From the NCBI GenBank assembly GCA_021397845.1, contig CM038053.1, positions 89,217,157 through 89,281,156 on the forward strand: a stretch of 64,000 nt of DNA. Reading direction: 5' to 3'. Source of the DNA: Areca catechu (taxonomy: Eukaryota > Streptophyta > Magnoliopsida > Arecales > Arecaceae). Every line of letters starts with the position of its first letter. The first letter of the stretch is position 1. Of this stretch, positions 20,691 to 32,491 are shown one piece after another. The notes under the pieces are model-generated. The model saw only the letters and a program-made list of their open reading frames with translations, did no database searches and was not told where the DNA came from. A program made the position numbers and the translations under genes.

Positions 20691-21608
20691 AGTGGAGCAT
20701 CAAAAGGTTTGTTATGATACAAGTAAACTTATCATTGAGCTCTTCAACTTCTAATTCATGGGTATTGGATACCGCATGTGGATCTCATATCTGCAAATCA
20801 TTGCAGGGACTCCATAAGATTAGAAGGTTGAAGAAGGGTGACTTCAAGCTTTATGGCACGAATGGAGAAGATATTTATGCTGAAGCTGTTGGAACCTACA
20901 TGTTATTATTACCCTCGAGCAAGATAATGGAATTGAAAGACTGTTATTTCATTCCATATGTTATTAGAAATATTATTTCTGTACCTCTGTTATTAAGACA
21001 AGGTTATGAAATAAAAGTTGAGAAAAATAGTTGTTCTATTTTTGATTCTAATGACTTCTTTGGAATGGAAAAATTCGTGAATGGTCTTTTAATTCTGTCG
21101 CTCAATGATGAAGTATTGCATGTAGAAAACAAAAAGAGAAAGAGAGATGATACCAATGAAACCTTCCTTTGGCATTGTTGGTTAGGTCATATTAATGAGT
21201 CAAGGATTAACAAGTTATACAAAGATAATTTCTTTGGTCCTTTTGATTATAAATCATTAGGAACTTGTGAATCCTACCTCATGAAAAAAATGACCAAGTC
21301 TCCATTCGTTGGACATGGAGAAAAGGCAACTGAGTTGTTAGGTTTAATACACTCAGAAGTATATGGACCTATGTAAACTCGGGCTAGAGGAGGATTCTCT
21401 TACTTCATCACTTTCATTGATGATTTATTTATGAATGTGTATCATAAATCCGAAGACTTTGATAAATTTAAAGAGTTTCAAAGTATGGATGAGAAACAAA
21501 CTGGAAAATTATTAAAGTCCTTCGGTCTAACCGAGGAGGAGAATACTTATCTAGTGAATTCTTAATCATCTTAATGAAAATGGTATTCTCTCTGAATGGA
21601 CCCCTCCA
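20691..21608 (+). pseudogene. pol: pol of copia E, part 1: protease, GAG-pre-integrase, integrase N-part
   Basis: The protease active site is WVLDTACGSHIC (near 20760). The pre-integrase motif is LWHCWLGHINESRINKL (near 21170), then CESYLMKKMTKSPFVGHG, in which a zinc-finger Cys is Tyr. A stop follows at 21374, then the integrase core continues as YFITFIDDLFMNVY with frameshifts. The sequence is cut at 21608 by the solo LTR inside the SEWTPP motif that precedes the catalytic Glu region. Confidence 0.88.
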
Positions 21609-21870
21609 TGTTGACTCCACTAATTGATTTTGATGATAAGAAAAATAGTTAAGTATAAATTGAGGACTAATGATTTGCTTTAAGTGTATTTTTATTGAAA
21701 GGATGCTCACAAAATTTGAAGAAGCCCAATTATGTTAAAGAACCAAGTTTGAATGGAATGATTGCACAATACAAGACTTGGACACTTAAAATATGCCTGA
21801 ATGGATAGCTAAGGCAAGTGGAATCTTGTTGCAACTCAAAATCAGCATCTTCTATGATTTTTTCAGTGAT

Positions 21871-22263
21871 GTGTCGACTCAAGGTATCGATACATGACAT
21901 GATGTATCGACACATGAAGATGAAGTGTCGACTCAGGATGATATGCTGCAAAGTTTCAAATAGCACAAATGATGTGTCGACACATGGACCTTATGGGTCG
22001 ACTCAAAGTGTCAACACATGGATCAACACATCGCTTGAGACTTTCAAGCCACAGAACTTGCAGAAGTTGAAGCAATAGTTGATGTGTCGACACATGGATG
22101 CAAGGTGTCAACTTAAGGTGTCGACTCAACTAAGAATGTGTTGACTCAACTGAGATTTCCAGAGATTCTGAATGAAGCTTTTTGAACTATGTGTCAACTC
22201 AAGAAGAACATGTGTCGAACTTATGTGTCGACTCAATTAAGGAAGTATCGACTCAACTCGATA
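21871..22263 (+). repeat. Array of TGTCGAC-containing words in the solo LTR
   Basis: More than 15 loosely spaced copies of GTGTCGACTCAA or GTGTCGACACATGG variants. Two include the 14-bp perfect palindrome ATGTGTCGACACAT (near 21972 and 22082). Copies differ by single changes, often CG to CA or TG. It lies just upstream of the TATA box, so a U3 enhancer-like array is possible (inference). Confidence 0.8.
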
Positions 22264-22327
22264 CAAGTGCAACAGTCTAGTTTTTCGAGTGTAATGGCTA
22301 TATTTCAATTTTGAGGCCTTGGGAATG

Positions 22328-22335
22328 TATAAATA
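22328..22335 (+). promoter_or_regulatory. TATA box of the solo LTR
   Basis: TATAAATA followed by GGCTCC. It sets the plus orientation of this LTR. Confidence 0.65.
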
Positions 22336-22624
22336 GGCTCCAAATCAAATCAAGACAACAACTATTCATTATTATTGAATATCCTAAAAGAGTTTAGAAA
22401 GAAAAGAAGAGAGAAGAGACTTAACTCTTATTTATTCAAAGTTCAACCACTTTCAAGCTAAAAGTAGCCTCCAAGCATTCAAAGCCATCAAGAGCATTGA
22501 AGATCTTTCCTACTTGGGCATTCAAAAGGCTTCAATAAGAGCAAAGCAATAGTACATCGAGCTTCATCGAATTATTTGTTTTATTATTGAAAGCTTACAT
22601 TGGTTCTTTGTTTTAAACCTTATA

Positions 22625-22880
22625 TCTTGTAAGGGTTCTTGGTTAGCCTATTGTAAAACCAAGGAAGGTTATTGGTAAGCCTTGGAAAACAAATTAGGTT
22701 GGTGGTTAGCCCGCAAAACCACTAAGGTTCTTGGTTAGCCTAAAACACCAAGTGATGTTGTTGGTTAGCCTTGTGAAAACCAATTAGGTTCTTGGTTAGC
22801 CCATAAAACAAAGTGAGGTTTGACTTGTGAACCTTGTAAAAATAAGTCAGGTTTTGATTAGTGAGCCTAGAAAACTAATC
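22625..22880 (+). repeat. GGTTCTTGGTTAGCC-type tandem repeat
   Basis: About eight degenerate units of 28-36 bp built on AGGTTNTTGGTTAGCC plus an AAAACCAA-rich part, downstream of the TATA box. It lies in the presumed transcribed R/U5 part of the LTR. Confidence 0.75.
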
Positions 22881-23199
22881 GGCTGTAATTGATTTGATTA
22901 TAGTGAATTTCCAAGAAGAGCTTGGGGAGTGGATGTAGGTGCATTGGTTGGCACCGAACCACTATAGCTTTTGGTATTTGTGATTGCTTGTTCTCTCTCT
23001 CTACTTCCTCTTTATTTATTGCTTTTAATTTCTGCTGCACTCATGCATATAGAGCATTGCATTTGAATTATAGCACCTTGCAATATATATTCATTGAATT
23101 GGATTGTTTTCCTTTCATTATGTTTGTAACTTGTGATTAGCTTAAATCATTTTTAGAGACCTAATTCACTCCCCCTCTTGGGTAGCTTTCTGGGCAACA

Positions 23200-25039
23200 C
23201 TCCATATATATCATAATTAAATGGTGTAGCAGAAAGGAGGAATTGTACCTTGTTTGACATGTTAAGGTCCATGATGTGCTTCACAGATCTTCCAATATCC
23301 TTTTGGAGATATACACTAGAAATTGTTGCATATGCATTAAATAGGGTACCATCAAAATCAATACCTAGCACTCCATATAAATCTTGGAATGGAAAGAAAC
23401 CAAGTCTTAAACATCTTAAGATTTGGGGTTGTCTAGCTTTTGTTAAAAAGAAATTTGGACATAAACTTAGTGCTAGCCTAAGAAATATAGGTTTATTGGT
23501 TATTCTCAAGAAGGTATTAGATACCTATTCTATAATCCAAATAAATAAAAGGTTCTTGTCAGTAGGAATTATCTATTCTTGGAGAAAGAATTTATCCAAG
23601 AAGATGGCAATGGAAGAATAATAGAATTGAGTGAAGTTCAAAATGAACCAACTCAAGTTCGTCAACCAGAAGTACCAGTTGATCAGGTACAACCACAACA
23701 CATTCCTCTCCATAGGTCAGAGACAGTGCAGGCTGCACCTCTAAGATATGGTTTCATGATTAAAAACAGTAATGAAACCAGCATCATTGAAGGAGATGAT
23801 CCGTTGACCTATATAGAAGCTATCATGAGTAAGGACTCTGACAAATGGCTCAGTGCCATGAAATCCAAAATGGGCTCCATGTATGACAACTAGGTCTGGA
23901 CCTTAGTTGACCCACCTGAGGGAATTGACCTAATAGGGTATAAATGGATCTTCAAATGAAAGATTGGAGCAGATTGGCAAATAGAAACCTACAAGGCTAG
24001 GTTAGTAACAAAAGGTTTCAAGCAAAAGCATGGTATAGACTATGATGAAACCTTTTCACCAATTGCCATGGTCAAGTCCATTAGGATTATACTTGCCATT
24101 GTTGCATACTATGACTATGAAATATGGCAGATGGATGTTAAGACTGCATTCCTCAATGGAACTCTTGAGGAAGAAGTCTATATATTACATGCAAAGGGTT
24201 TTGTCTCAAGTGGAAGACCAAACCAAGTATGCAAGCTTAAAAGATCAATTAATGGATTGAAGCAAGCATCAAGGAGTTGGAACATCTGCTTTGATAAAAC
24301 AATCAAGGATTTTGGTTTCATCAAGAATATGGATGAACCGTGTGTGTATAAGAAGACAAGTGGGAGTGCCCTTGTTTTCTTGGTTTTGTATGTTGATGAC
24401 ATACTCATCATTGGGAATGATATCCTAATATTTCAATCGGTTAAGTCTTGGCTATCAAAGTAGTTTTCTGTGAAGGATTTGGGAGATGCATCCTATATAC
24501 TGGGTATAAAGATCTATAGAGATAGATCTAAGAGGATGATTGGCTTATCCCAATCCAGACACATTGACTTAGTGTTGAAGAGATTCAACATGGAGGGAAG
24601 TAAGAAAGGTTACTTGCCCATGAGTCAAGGCATACATCTCTCCAAGAAGATGTCTCCTAAGACACTAGAAAAGAGAGAGAGGATGAGTTTGATTCCTTAT
24701 GCTTTGGCTAATGGATCAATAATGTATTGCATGTTATGTACCAGGCCTAATGTTGCTTATGCTTTAAGTATAGTAAGCAGGTTCTAGGCTGATCCTCGGG
24801 AGGATCATTGGAAAGCTGTGAAAAACATTCTTAAGTACTTGAGAAGGACTAAAGATGTTTTTCTAATATGTGGTAGATCAGAGTTGAAACTAGAAGGGTA
24901 CACAAATTCTAGTTTTCAATCAGATATAGATGATAGCAAATCCATATTAGGGTATGTCCTTATCCTATATGGTGGTGCAGTGAGTTGGAAGAGTATTAAC
25001 CAGTCAACTGTAGCTGACTCAGTCACTGAGATAGAGTAT
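23200..25039 (+). pseudogene. pol: pol of copia E, part 2: integrase C-part, reverse transcriptase, RNase H start
   Basis: Resumes after the CTCCA copy with NGVAERRN (contains the integrase catalytic Glu) and LKHLKIWGCLAFVK. RT starts near 23890 (WTLVDPPEGIDLIGYKWIFK) with stops at 23891 and 23957. The catalytic box is intact, YVDDILIIG (24389-24400). It continues KDLGDASYILGIKIYRDRS and CTRPNVAYALS, with stops at 24461 and 24785. RNase H begins SELKLEGYTNSSFQSDIDD and is cut after SVTEIEY at 25039 by D. All domains are recognisable but not expressible. Confidence 0.9.
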
Positions 25040-26692
25040 TGATGTGGAACAAATACTTAAGAATGAAAAAAAATAATAATATTTTTATATTTTTAGATTT
25101 TAAAGGAAGACTCAAAGGAGACTGTAAAAGAAACCAATCAAGTCAATTACCCGCACAAGTAAACCTATAAAGCAATTAAAAAGCAAGACCTGGTGGTTGA
25201 GAAACCACAAAAACTAGGATTTATTTCAACAAATCAAAAAATAAAGAGAAGGGAATAAGCTCAATTATACCAACAAAGATCGCTCTCTCGATCTAGATCT
25301 AGCAGGACTCTTAAGATCGTTGTGACAGGGTTTCAAGATCTTGTTTCTGGGCTCTGATCTTCAGCACGATGCTGGTTCCAAGGCAAGAACACCAGATCTA
25401 TATTCTTGGTCACCTGCAAACACTCAGCAAAGGAATCTTGTGTTAGAAAGCAGTAAGAAAGGGAAAGAAAAGAAGGGAAGGGTTAGAGGTAGTGGATGGT
25501 TCTTCTTGTCAGCTGGATAAGTAGGGCCTCACACCCCGCGATGCTCCAAAGGAACAAAGGAAGGGCCTCACACCCCACGATGCACACAGCAAAGAAAGAT
25601 TTTGATAGAATGTCTTTGTATTTCAATAATAATTGCATGAATTACAAAGAAGTGTTGATGGGGTATTTATAGACCCCCAACCAGTGGTGTAAGGGACTCA
25701 GATACAAGACTCTTGTTCCCTTTGAATTATAACTCTAGAATTTAGGTCTAGACAACCGGGACTCTTGCTTGTTAGGTGACATGGTCCTCTCTCAAAGTGG
25801 GCGATAATATGGACTTGGCATCTTATTTGTGCGACAAAGTGAATGAGAAGAGGCGTCGGTCTTCTCAAAATGGGCGATAAATCCTTTCACCATGTTGGCA
25901 TCTAGTCTCTTGAAATTTGAAATCCAAACATCAAGAGGATGGGTGACAAAATGAGAAGTGAAACGCCCCTACTCCTTTTCAAATAGTGCTAAGCCATTTC
26001 TCCCCTTGGAGTGAACTCCATCTTGGTTCTAGGATAAGTATCCTTGATAAGATAAATTAATTTGAATGCTGGATAAACCTTGGAAGGATTAAGACTCCTT
26101 TGAATTTGAATGAACCTTCATCTAATCATAGATTCTTCCATTTAAATTTGAACTCGTGCTTGAGTTGGCCAGCTATTTGGAGTGGGCAACCTTCTAGAGG
26201 ATGAGAGGGGTGCTAGATAAGAAGCAAAGTCCTTCTGCTTTACTTTTTTTAAATGTCTTCTTAGATTCTAAAAAGAGTGATGAAAAGGAAATTGAATGGT
26301 GCCACTTTTGGATAAATTCAAACATTGTCTGATGTCTTGATGTCTCAATGTCCTATTATCATGATGTCTGGATGTCCCGTTGTCTGGATGTCTAGATGTC
26401 CGGATGTCATGATGTCAGGATCCGGATGTCTTGATAAAATTTTTGGAAAACCTTCTTTTGCCATGGAATTGATCCACCAAGATGATGATGACTTGAAACC
26501 TGGCTACTTATGAAACTCCTTGACTTATTCTTGTGCTAATTACAAGACTCCACTTCACCAATTTACAATACAAAGCAAACTAATATTATTTACAGGACTC
26601 AAGCTGAAATTAAAATAATTGTCTACTCATTGGTGATCCACAATGAGCTTGGAGGGTTCTGACATCTCTTCCTAGCTCTGGTGTCCTCACCA
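25040..26692 (-). repeat. Element D 3' LTR
   Basis: Sense start TGGTGAGGACACC at 26692 and end at 25040 (reads CATCA). A TATA box, TCTATAAATACCC in sense, lies at about 25663-25674. It contains a GATGTC minisatellite (26329-26440). The sister is 32492-34168. Confidence 0.92.
26329..26440 (-). repeat. GATGTC minisatellite in D's 3' LTR
   Basis: In + orientation, GATGTCTGGATGTC-like words repeat with a period of about 10-11 bases. It is the same array as 33779-33911 but shorter and diverged. Confidence 0.8.
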
Positions 26693-28090
26693 ATTTTTTC
26701 CGGATGGAGAGAAACTTGACCTTGTCGAGTATAGATCAATGTCGCTATGATAGCGCTCTAGTATGTCTGGGTCAAATCTCAGCAAGTGCTCTCTAGTGAT
26801 CCAAGAATCATCAGACACGGGTCATCCTTGCCAACGAACCAGATATCGCTGGTAATCTTTGCCTCGGGTAGCAATGATCTTGTTATCCAAGTTTTGATCA
26901 ATCTTGTCTCTCTGGGCTGGTGGTATGGCAGGTGGACACACTTGGGTTAGTTCACTCTCAAAGACAGGATTAGGCCCAAATGGCTCACTAGGAATCAATG
27001 TTAGCTCCCTGTACTTGATAAGGTCTGAAACATTGAAAGTATTATTAATGCCTAGTTTAGGTGGTGACTTGAGCACATAGGAATTAGATCCTATTTTTCT
27101 AATCACTTTGTAAGGTCCACTACTCTGGGTATTTAACTTTTTCATGGTTCTTGGTGGGAACCGTTCAGGTCGTAGTCTAACTATTACAAAGTCTCCTTCA
27201 GTATATTCTTTGAGTCTCCTTTTAGTATTAGCCATATGTTTATAAGTTTCATTACTTTCATTAATTTTTTGAGTTATTTCTTTATGCAATGCTTTAATAT
27301 GTTCAGCATATGACACAGCAGATTCTGAGATGCAATCATGCATGGGTAAAGGAATGAGATTTAAAGGTTTCCTAGGCTTGTACCCATGTACAATCTCAAA
27401 AGGACTTTTCCTGTAGACTTATTCACTGAGCTATTGTATGCGAATTCAGCTCTAGACAGTAATAGATCCCAATTGGCAGTATGTTCTCCCACTAACTTCT
27501 TAACAAGTTTCCTAGACTACGATTCATAACATCAGTCTGGCCATTAGTTTAAGGGTGATAAGCAGTAGAAAATTTAAGTTTCATCCCTAATAAATGTCAG
27601 AGTGTCTTCCAAAAATAACTAGTGAACCGTACATCCCTGTCTGATACTATGATCCTAGTTAAACCATGCAGTCTAACTACTTCATTCAGAAATAGCTTGG
27701 CTACCTTAGAAGCATCATAGGTTTGGGAACCAGGCAAGAAATATGCCATCTTAGAAAACATATCGACCACTACAAATATAGAATTATTTTTCCTTAAAGT
27801 CTTAGATAATCCAAGAACAAAGTCCATGCTAAGATCCTGCTATGGACAATCTGGTATCGGAAGAGAGGTGTATAAGCTAGTGTTCTGCTTTTGCTATTTA
27901 GCAACAGCACATGTTCTACATCTAGCTATAACTTGAGCAACATTCCTCTTAAGACTCGGCCAATAGAATTGGTCTTCTAGCGCTAAGATTATCTTATTTC
28001 TACCAAAATGTCCAGCAAAACCTCCTGCATGTGTTTCCCAAATCAAGAAGTCTCAAAGTGAAGTGTTTGGAATACATAGCTTACTCTCCC
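26693..28090 (-). pseudogene. pol: pol of element D, part 2: integrase and chromodomain
   Basis: In minus order: zinc-finger part near 28060-27880 (WETHAGGFAGHFG-like, CRTCAVAK-like with a stop), core at 27827-27597 (MDFVLGLSKTL, VVVDMFSKMAYF, IVSDRDVRFTSYFWKTL), then decayed sequence, then an open 173-codon segment 27343-26822. That segment has the C-terminal beta domain (VIVRLRPERFPPRT, GPYKVIRKIGSNSYVL) and a chromodomain interrupted by one TGA after YLVRWQG. The rest reads PVSDDSWITREHL. Confidence 0.88.
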
Positions 28091-29644
28091 TAAAAAGTTA
28101 CCCATCTTGAATTGTGTACTCACTATATGAGCTAGTTGTTCCTTGCTTAACAACCTTATAGATTTCACCAAAATCATCATAATTCTCTTATTCATCTTTT
28201 AATTTCTCAAATTTGACTACTCTTGAACTAACATAATTCAAGAGCATAAATCTCCTATTTAGTGTATCAGCAACTTTGTTATCAGCACCTGATTGATGTT
28301 TTAAAACAAAAGTATAGGCCTATATATATTCAACCCATTTTCCATGCCTAGCATTCAACTTCTTTTGTGAGTTAAGGAACCTAAGATCTTCTAGATCAGA
28401 ATATAATACAAACTATTGCGATAGCAAATAATGTTGCCAATACCTAAGTGCTTGAACCACCGCATACAATTCCTTATCATACGTGGAATATTTCAATTTG
28501 GCATCATTTAGTTTCTCTCTAAAGAATACAACCGGGTGATTTTCTTGACTCTAGACTCCTCTAATTTCTACCCCTGAGGCATCACAAGCAACCTCAAAAA
28601 CTTTCAAAAAATTGGGTAGTCTCAGAATCGGGGCTTGAGTCATCTTGTTCTTAATGTCATTAAAAGCTTTATCGGCATCTTTTGAATTCAAAAGCTCCTT
28701 TCTTCATACAATCTATTATCTGTGCAACAATTGTACTAAACCCTCAAATAAATCTCATATAGAAAGTAGCTAATCCATTAGAACTTCAAACATCATGAAC
28801 ATTCGTAGGGATAGGCTACTTAACTATGGATTTGATTTTCTCGAGGTCTGCCGATACTCTTTCAATAGTTACTATAAAACCTAGGAAAATAATCCTTGGA
28901 GTCATAAAACTACATTTCTTCAAATTTGCTTGAAGGTTATCTCCTCTTAGAACTCGACAAACCTACTGAAGATTGTCTAAGTGATCCTTCTTATTCTTAC
29001 TATATATGAGGATGTCATCAAAATATACTACTACAAATTTTTCAATAAATGATTTCAAGACTTGAGTCATTATCCTCGTAAAAGTACTAGGTGCATTTGA
29101 TAAGCCAAAGGCATCACCAACCATTCGAAAAGCCATCCTTGGTCTTAAACGCAGTCTTCCATTCATCCTCGGATCTAATTCTAACTTGATGATAGCCACT
29201 CTTAAGGTCTATCTTTGAAAATAGAGTAGCACCAGCCATCATGTCTAGCACATCATCGAGTCGGGGTATGGAAAACCTATACTTCATTGTAATCTTATTA
29301 ATGGCTCTACTATCAACACACATTCTCCAACTGCAATCCTTCTTGGGAGTCAATAGTGTTGGAACAGCACATGGGCTCAAACTTTCCCTTATAAACCCAT
29401 TCCTAAGAAGATCTTCAACTTGCCTCTGAAATTCATTATGTTTTATAGGATTCATCCTATAATGAGGTAAACTCGGTAAGGTAGCTCTTGGGACTAAGTC
29501 TATAGCATGTTGGATGTCCCTTAATAGAGGAAAACAACCAGGGAGGTCTTCTTGGAACACATCCTTAAATTCCTTAAAAAACTCTAAGATCTCCTCTGGA
29601 TGTTCTTTTTGTGGTTCATCATGAACTTCTTCAGTTTTCAGCAT
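28091..29644 (-). pseudogene. pol: pol of element D, part 1b: reverse transcriptase and RNase H
   Basis: RT reads at 29644-29114 (DLPGCFPLLRDIQHAIDLVP, PKKDCSWRMCVDSRAINK, FSKIDLKSGYHQVRIR). It changes frame near 29110 and continues with an intact catalytic box VVYFDDILIYSKN near 29020. RNase H lies at about 28650-28100 and is full of stops and frame changes. The catalytic box survives, but the enzyme cannot be made from this copy. Confidence 0.88.
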
Positions 29645-31380
29645 CTAGATTGTTGAACCTTCAGAAATTTCATGCTCTAATTCCTTAGCAATAATTAGGT
29701 TCAATCTAGGTTCTTTCTCTTTCAAATGACTAGACCCTCGCTTAGTATTGTCTTTGGGTGGGGTCGAGTTGATCACTAATCTCTTTTCATGGTGTTTAAA
29801 TGAACATGAGTTAGATCGGCCAAAGAGGGTTGCATCATGGTCATACAACCATGGTCTTCCTAAAATGATACTACTAACCCCCATTGAAATTACGTCACAC
29901 CATACCTTCTCTTGGTAGGATTGAACTTGGACTGGGACCTGGCATTGTAACCTAATAGGAATTGATGTAGCATCAATCCAGGATACCTTATATCAGCTAG
30001 GATATGGTACAGTGGGAAAACCTAAACTCTTAAAAGCATTAGTAGATATTGCATTCACACAACTCCCACTATCTATAATAATTTTGCACACTTTATCTCC
30101 TAGCTTAATAAAGGTCTGTAGGATATTCGTCCTATGCTAGTCCTCATTCTTCTTTGTTTGAGCTAGAATACACCAAACTACACCTAGTAGGTCAGATGAT
30201 TCTATAGGCTCTTCATCTCCTTCATACTCTTTTACCAAGTCTTCCTCAGCTTCATAAATTTTCTCCTCAAATTATTCTACATTTTCAACAGTTTCTTCCT
30301 AACATTCACCTATATGCAATGTTTGCCTAGGACAGTCAGCAGCAAAATGACCCATTTTATGGCACCTAAAATATATTGCATTTTGATTTCGATCTCTAGG
30401 GACCATGGGTGCTTTTCTTTTATCCTCCCTATGAACTGGTTGAGAACTAGGTTTTGGTTAGCTAGGCCGAAATTGATTAGGGCTAGGTCTAGTTCTAGGG
30501 GTATTAAACCTATTGGACTCAGGTCTTTAGTTGATAGGTCTCCTCTAGAATCACTTACAATCCCTAGCAATTTGATAAGCCTGTTCCGAATCATTTACTT
30601 TTCTTAAAAATAACTATCTCTAGATATCTTCATGCAAACCAGCTCCAAACATTGATAGGGTGATAGCTTTAGACTCGACTTCACTATACCTCATAATGAA
30701 CTCATCAAATTTGGCAATATAATCAGCTACTGATTTATTCCTTGAGTCAATTTTTGCCATTGATCTAATAATTTTTATTCATATGAGAATGGTAGGTATT
30801 TCTCCCTAGGCTTCACCTTCATTGCTTGACATGTGTCTATAGGTAAGTCACCTCTCTGTCAGTTCAGTCGTTCTACATTTTCCCAGTACAACCTAGCTTG
30901 TTGGACTAGCCTAACCTTGGCAAATTTGAACTTTCTCTTCTCTGACATTTCATACCATTCAAAGTACTGGTCCATATCACTCTCCCAATCGGTATAGACC
31001 TTAGGATCTAAACTATCCTCAAATATGGGTGCGTCTAATCGAATGCTCCTAAGAATCCTTTCTTCCTGGCTATTCACATTAGGGGTATGCCGCCTAGGAA
31101 TTGGGTCAGGAGTAATGTCCCTATGTTGGACTCTAGCAGGTTCTCTATATTGACCTCTTAGATCTGTGGGAGTGAGTTGGGTATGTAGAATTTGGGGAAT
31201 GGGTTTGGGCATCTTAGAAATTTCACCTAAGGGAGTGGATCCTGGTGTTTCAGGATCTGTACTAGCCGCATGGGATTCTTCAAGGTTACCTAGTCTATCT
31301 TCCACATGATCAAACCTGGTATTGAGCTGTCTAAGTTGATCAGTTACAGTCCTCATAAAATTTTCCATATTAGGGTCCAT
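29645..31380 (-). pseudogene. gag: gag and protease of element D
   Basis: Gag opens at 31380 (MDPNMENFMRTV; a more upstream start is likely) and is open to 30859. It contains the capsid-type RSIRLDAPIFEDSLDPKVYT and MDQYFEWYEMSEKRKFKFAK. After several stops comes a zinc knuckle at about 30330-30375, YFRCHKMGHFAADC, with the first Cys replaced by Tyr. An acidic linker (LVKEYEGDEE) and the protease follow with the active site IIIDSGSC (about 30055-30080) intact, then LGRPWLYDHDATLF. Confidence 0.88.
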
Positions 31381-32475
31381 GGGTGGATTGGATTGATTTT
31401 AGGTAGGCTGATATAGTGTGCCTGACCTAGTTGCTATGCAATGTGATCACATAGAACTCGACTAGGACTAGGGTTTCCTAGACCTAGAGCTCAAGTAAAA
31501 TGGGTCAGCTCAAATTACAACCAATTCAATAATTACCCTAGCCATTGGCCAGGTACGAGGTGGGGTCATGGGAGTCTCCCCCTGCTCTTGCAGGATCCTA
31601 ATTAAAAACTACAAAACTACTTAGGGCACTTGCCTCTGGACCTCTAGCCTTAGACACCATATTCAAGTGACAATCAGAGGATTGGGTGCAATAGCTTAAA
31701 CATAATACTTGGAACCCAACCTGTTTGTGTCCCTAGCTTACTAGAGCAATTAAGTCTAATTGAATTTTAATTATGGTTAGGACTAATGCAAAGGTGGTGA
31801 TTGTGGGCTAAGGAAGGGTGATGAAATCCCTCCCTTATGTAGATATTGAATGCCCTTAAGATTAGCTTTATTGATGATGCACACACAGGATGAAAACCTA
31901 GATGCAATCAAACTAAAATAATTAAAATAATAGAAAAAAAAAATTAATTATTTTTTTATATTTTGTTCTTTTGTTTTAGAAGAGATATAGTTTGCAGGAA
32001 AAACCCTAAGATGCAGGAAATGCAAGATTTATACAAAAAGAACCCTAAACTAGAATTGTTGAAATTCAGAATAGAATTGTTCTTAGGCAGTATTCCGATG
32101 ATTAGAAAATATACAGATTGCAATAATTCTTTAAAAGAATCTGAAAAATACTTCTACTTATGATGGATCCAACAAAATAAGAATCAAGCAATTCCGAGTT
32201 ACCTGCATATAGAAATAATTAGAAAAATAGACTATGTACTATAATGGACATGATGCAGAAATTAAACTCTAAAAATGCCTATCTCTTTGTTTTCTTCTTC
32301 AAGGGTCAATTCATAGTGGCACCCCTACATGCCATAGGAAATCCCATTTGAATGGTAGATGAGGGTCTTGCAGCCCTACTTTTTTCTATGACCGGACGGC
32401 CATGGTGAAGCACCCGATCTAAGTACTTAAAGAGAACTAAGTTGGCTCATGAGAGATTAAATCCTAGTTTAACCT
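31381..32475 (-). other. Element D 5' leader
   Basis: About 1.1 kb with no coding frame of note. It has the PBS-proximal block and a gag-proximal part with GTGTCCCTAGCTTACTAGAG, related to the CTAGCCCACTAGGGCAAATT element of A, B and I. Confidence 0.75.
32315..32405 (-). promoter_or_regulatory. Conserved leader block (copy in D)
   Basis: Sense order is CACCATGGCCGTCCGGTC, CCCTCATCTACCATTCAA, ATTTCCTATGGCATG, then TAGGGGTGCC, about 75 nt after the primer site. It is the closest Ty3 match to the copia E block. It includes a tiny upstream frame ATG...TAG of five codons, also present in E. Confidence 0.6.
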
Positions 32476-32487
32476 ACTCTGATACCA
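32476..32487 (-). other. Primer-binding site (D)
   Basis: Sense TGGTATCAGAGT, four bases after the LTR end. The last base differs from the usual C. Confidence 0.9.
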
Positions 32488-32491
32488 AAAT

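Larger units (their letters stand above)
21609..23199 (+). repeat. Copia-type solo LTR (1591 bp), CTCCA target duplication
   Basis: Begins TGTTGACTCCACTAATTG and ends CTTTCTGGGCAACA. The five terminal bases (TGTTG/CAACA) are perfect inverted repeats. Flanks CTCCA at 21604-21608 and 23200-23204 match. A TATA box lies at 22328. There is no internal region. It is unrelated to E's own LTR. Two internal arrays are listed separately. Confidence 0.94.

Noticed and set aside
21871..22263. CRISPR-like array
   Set aside because: Spacing is irregular, units degenerate and spacers not unique; it lies in a plant LTR.
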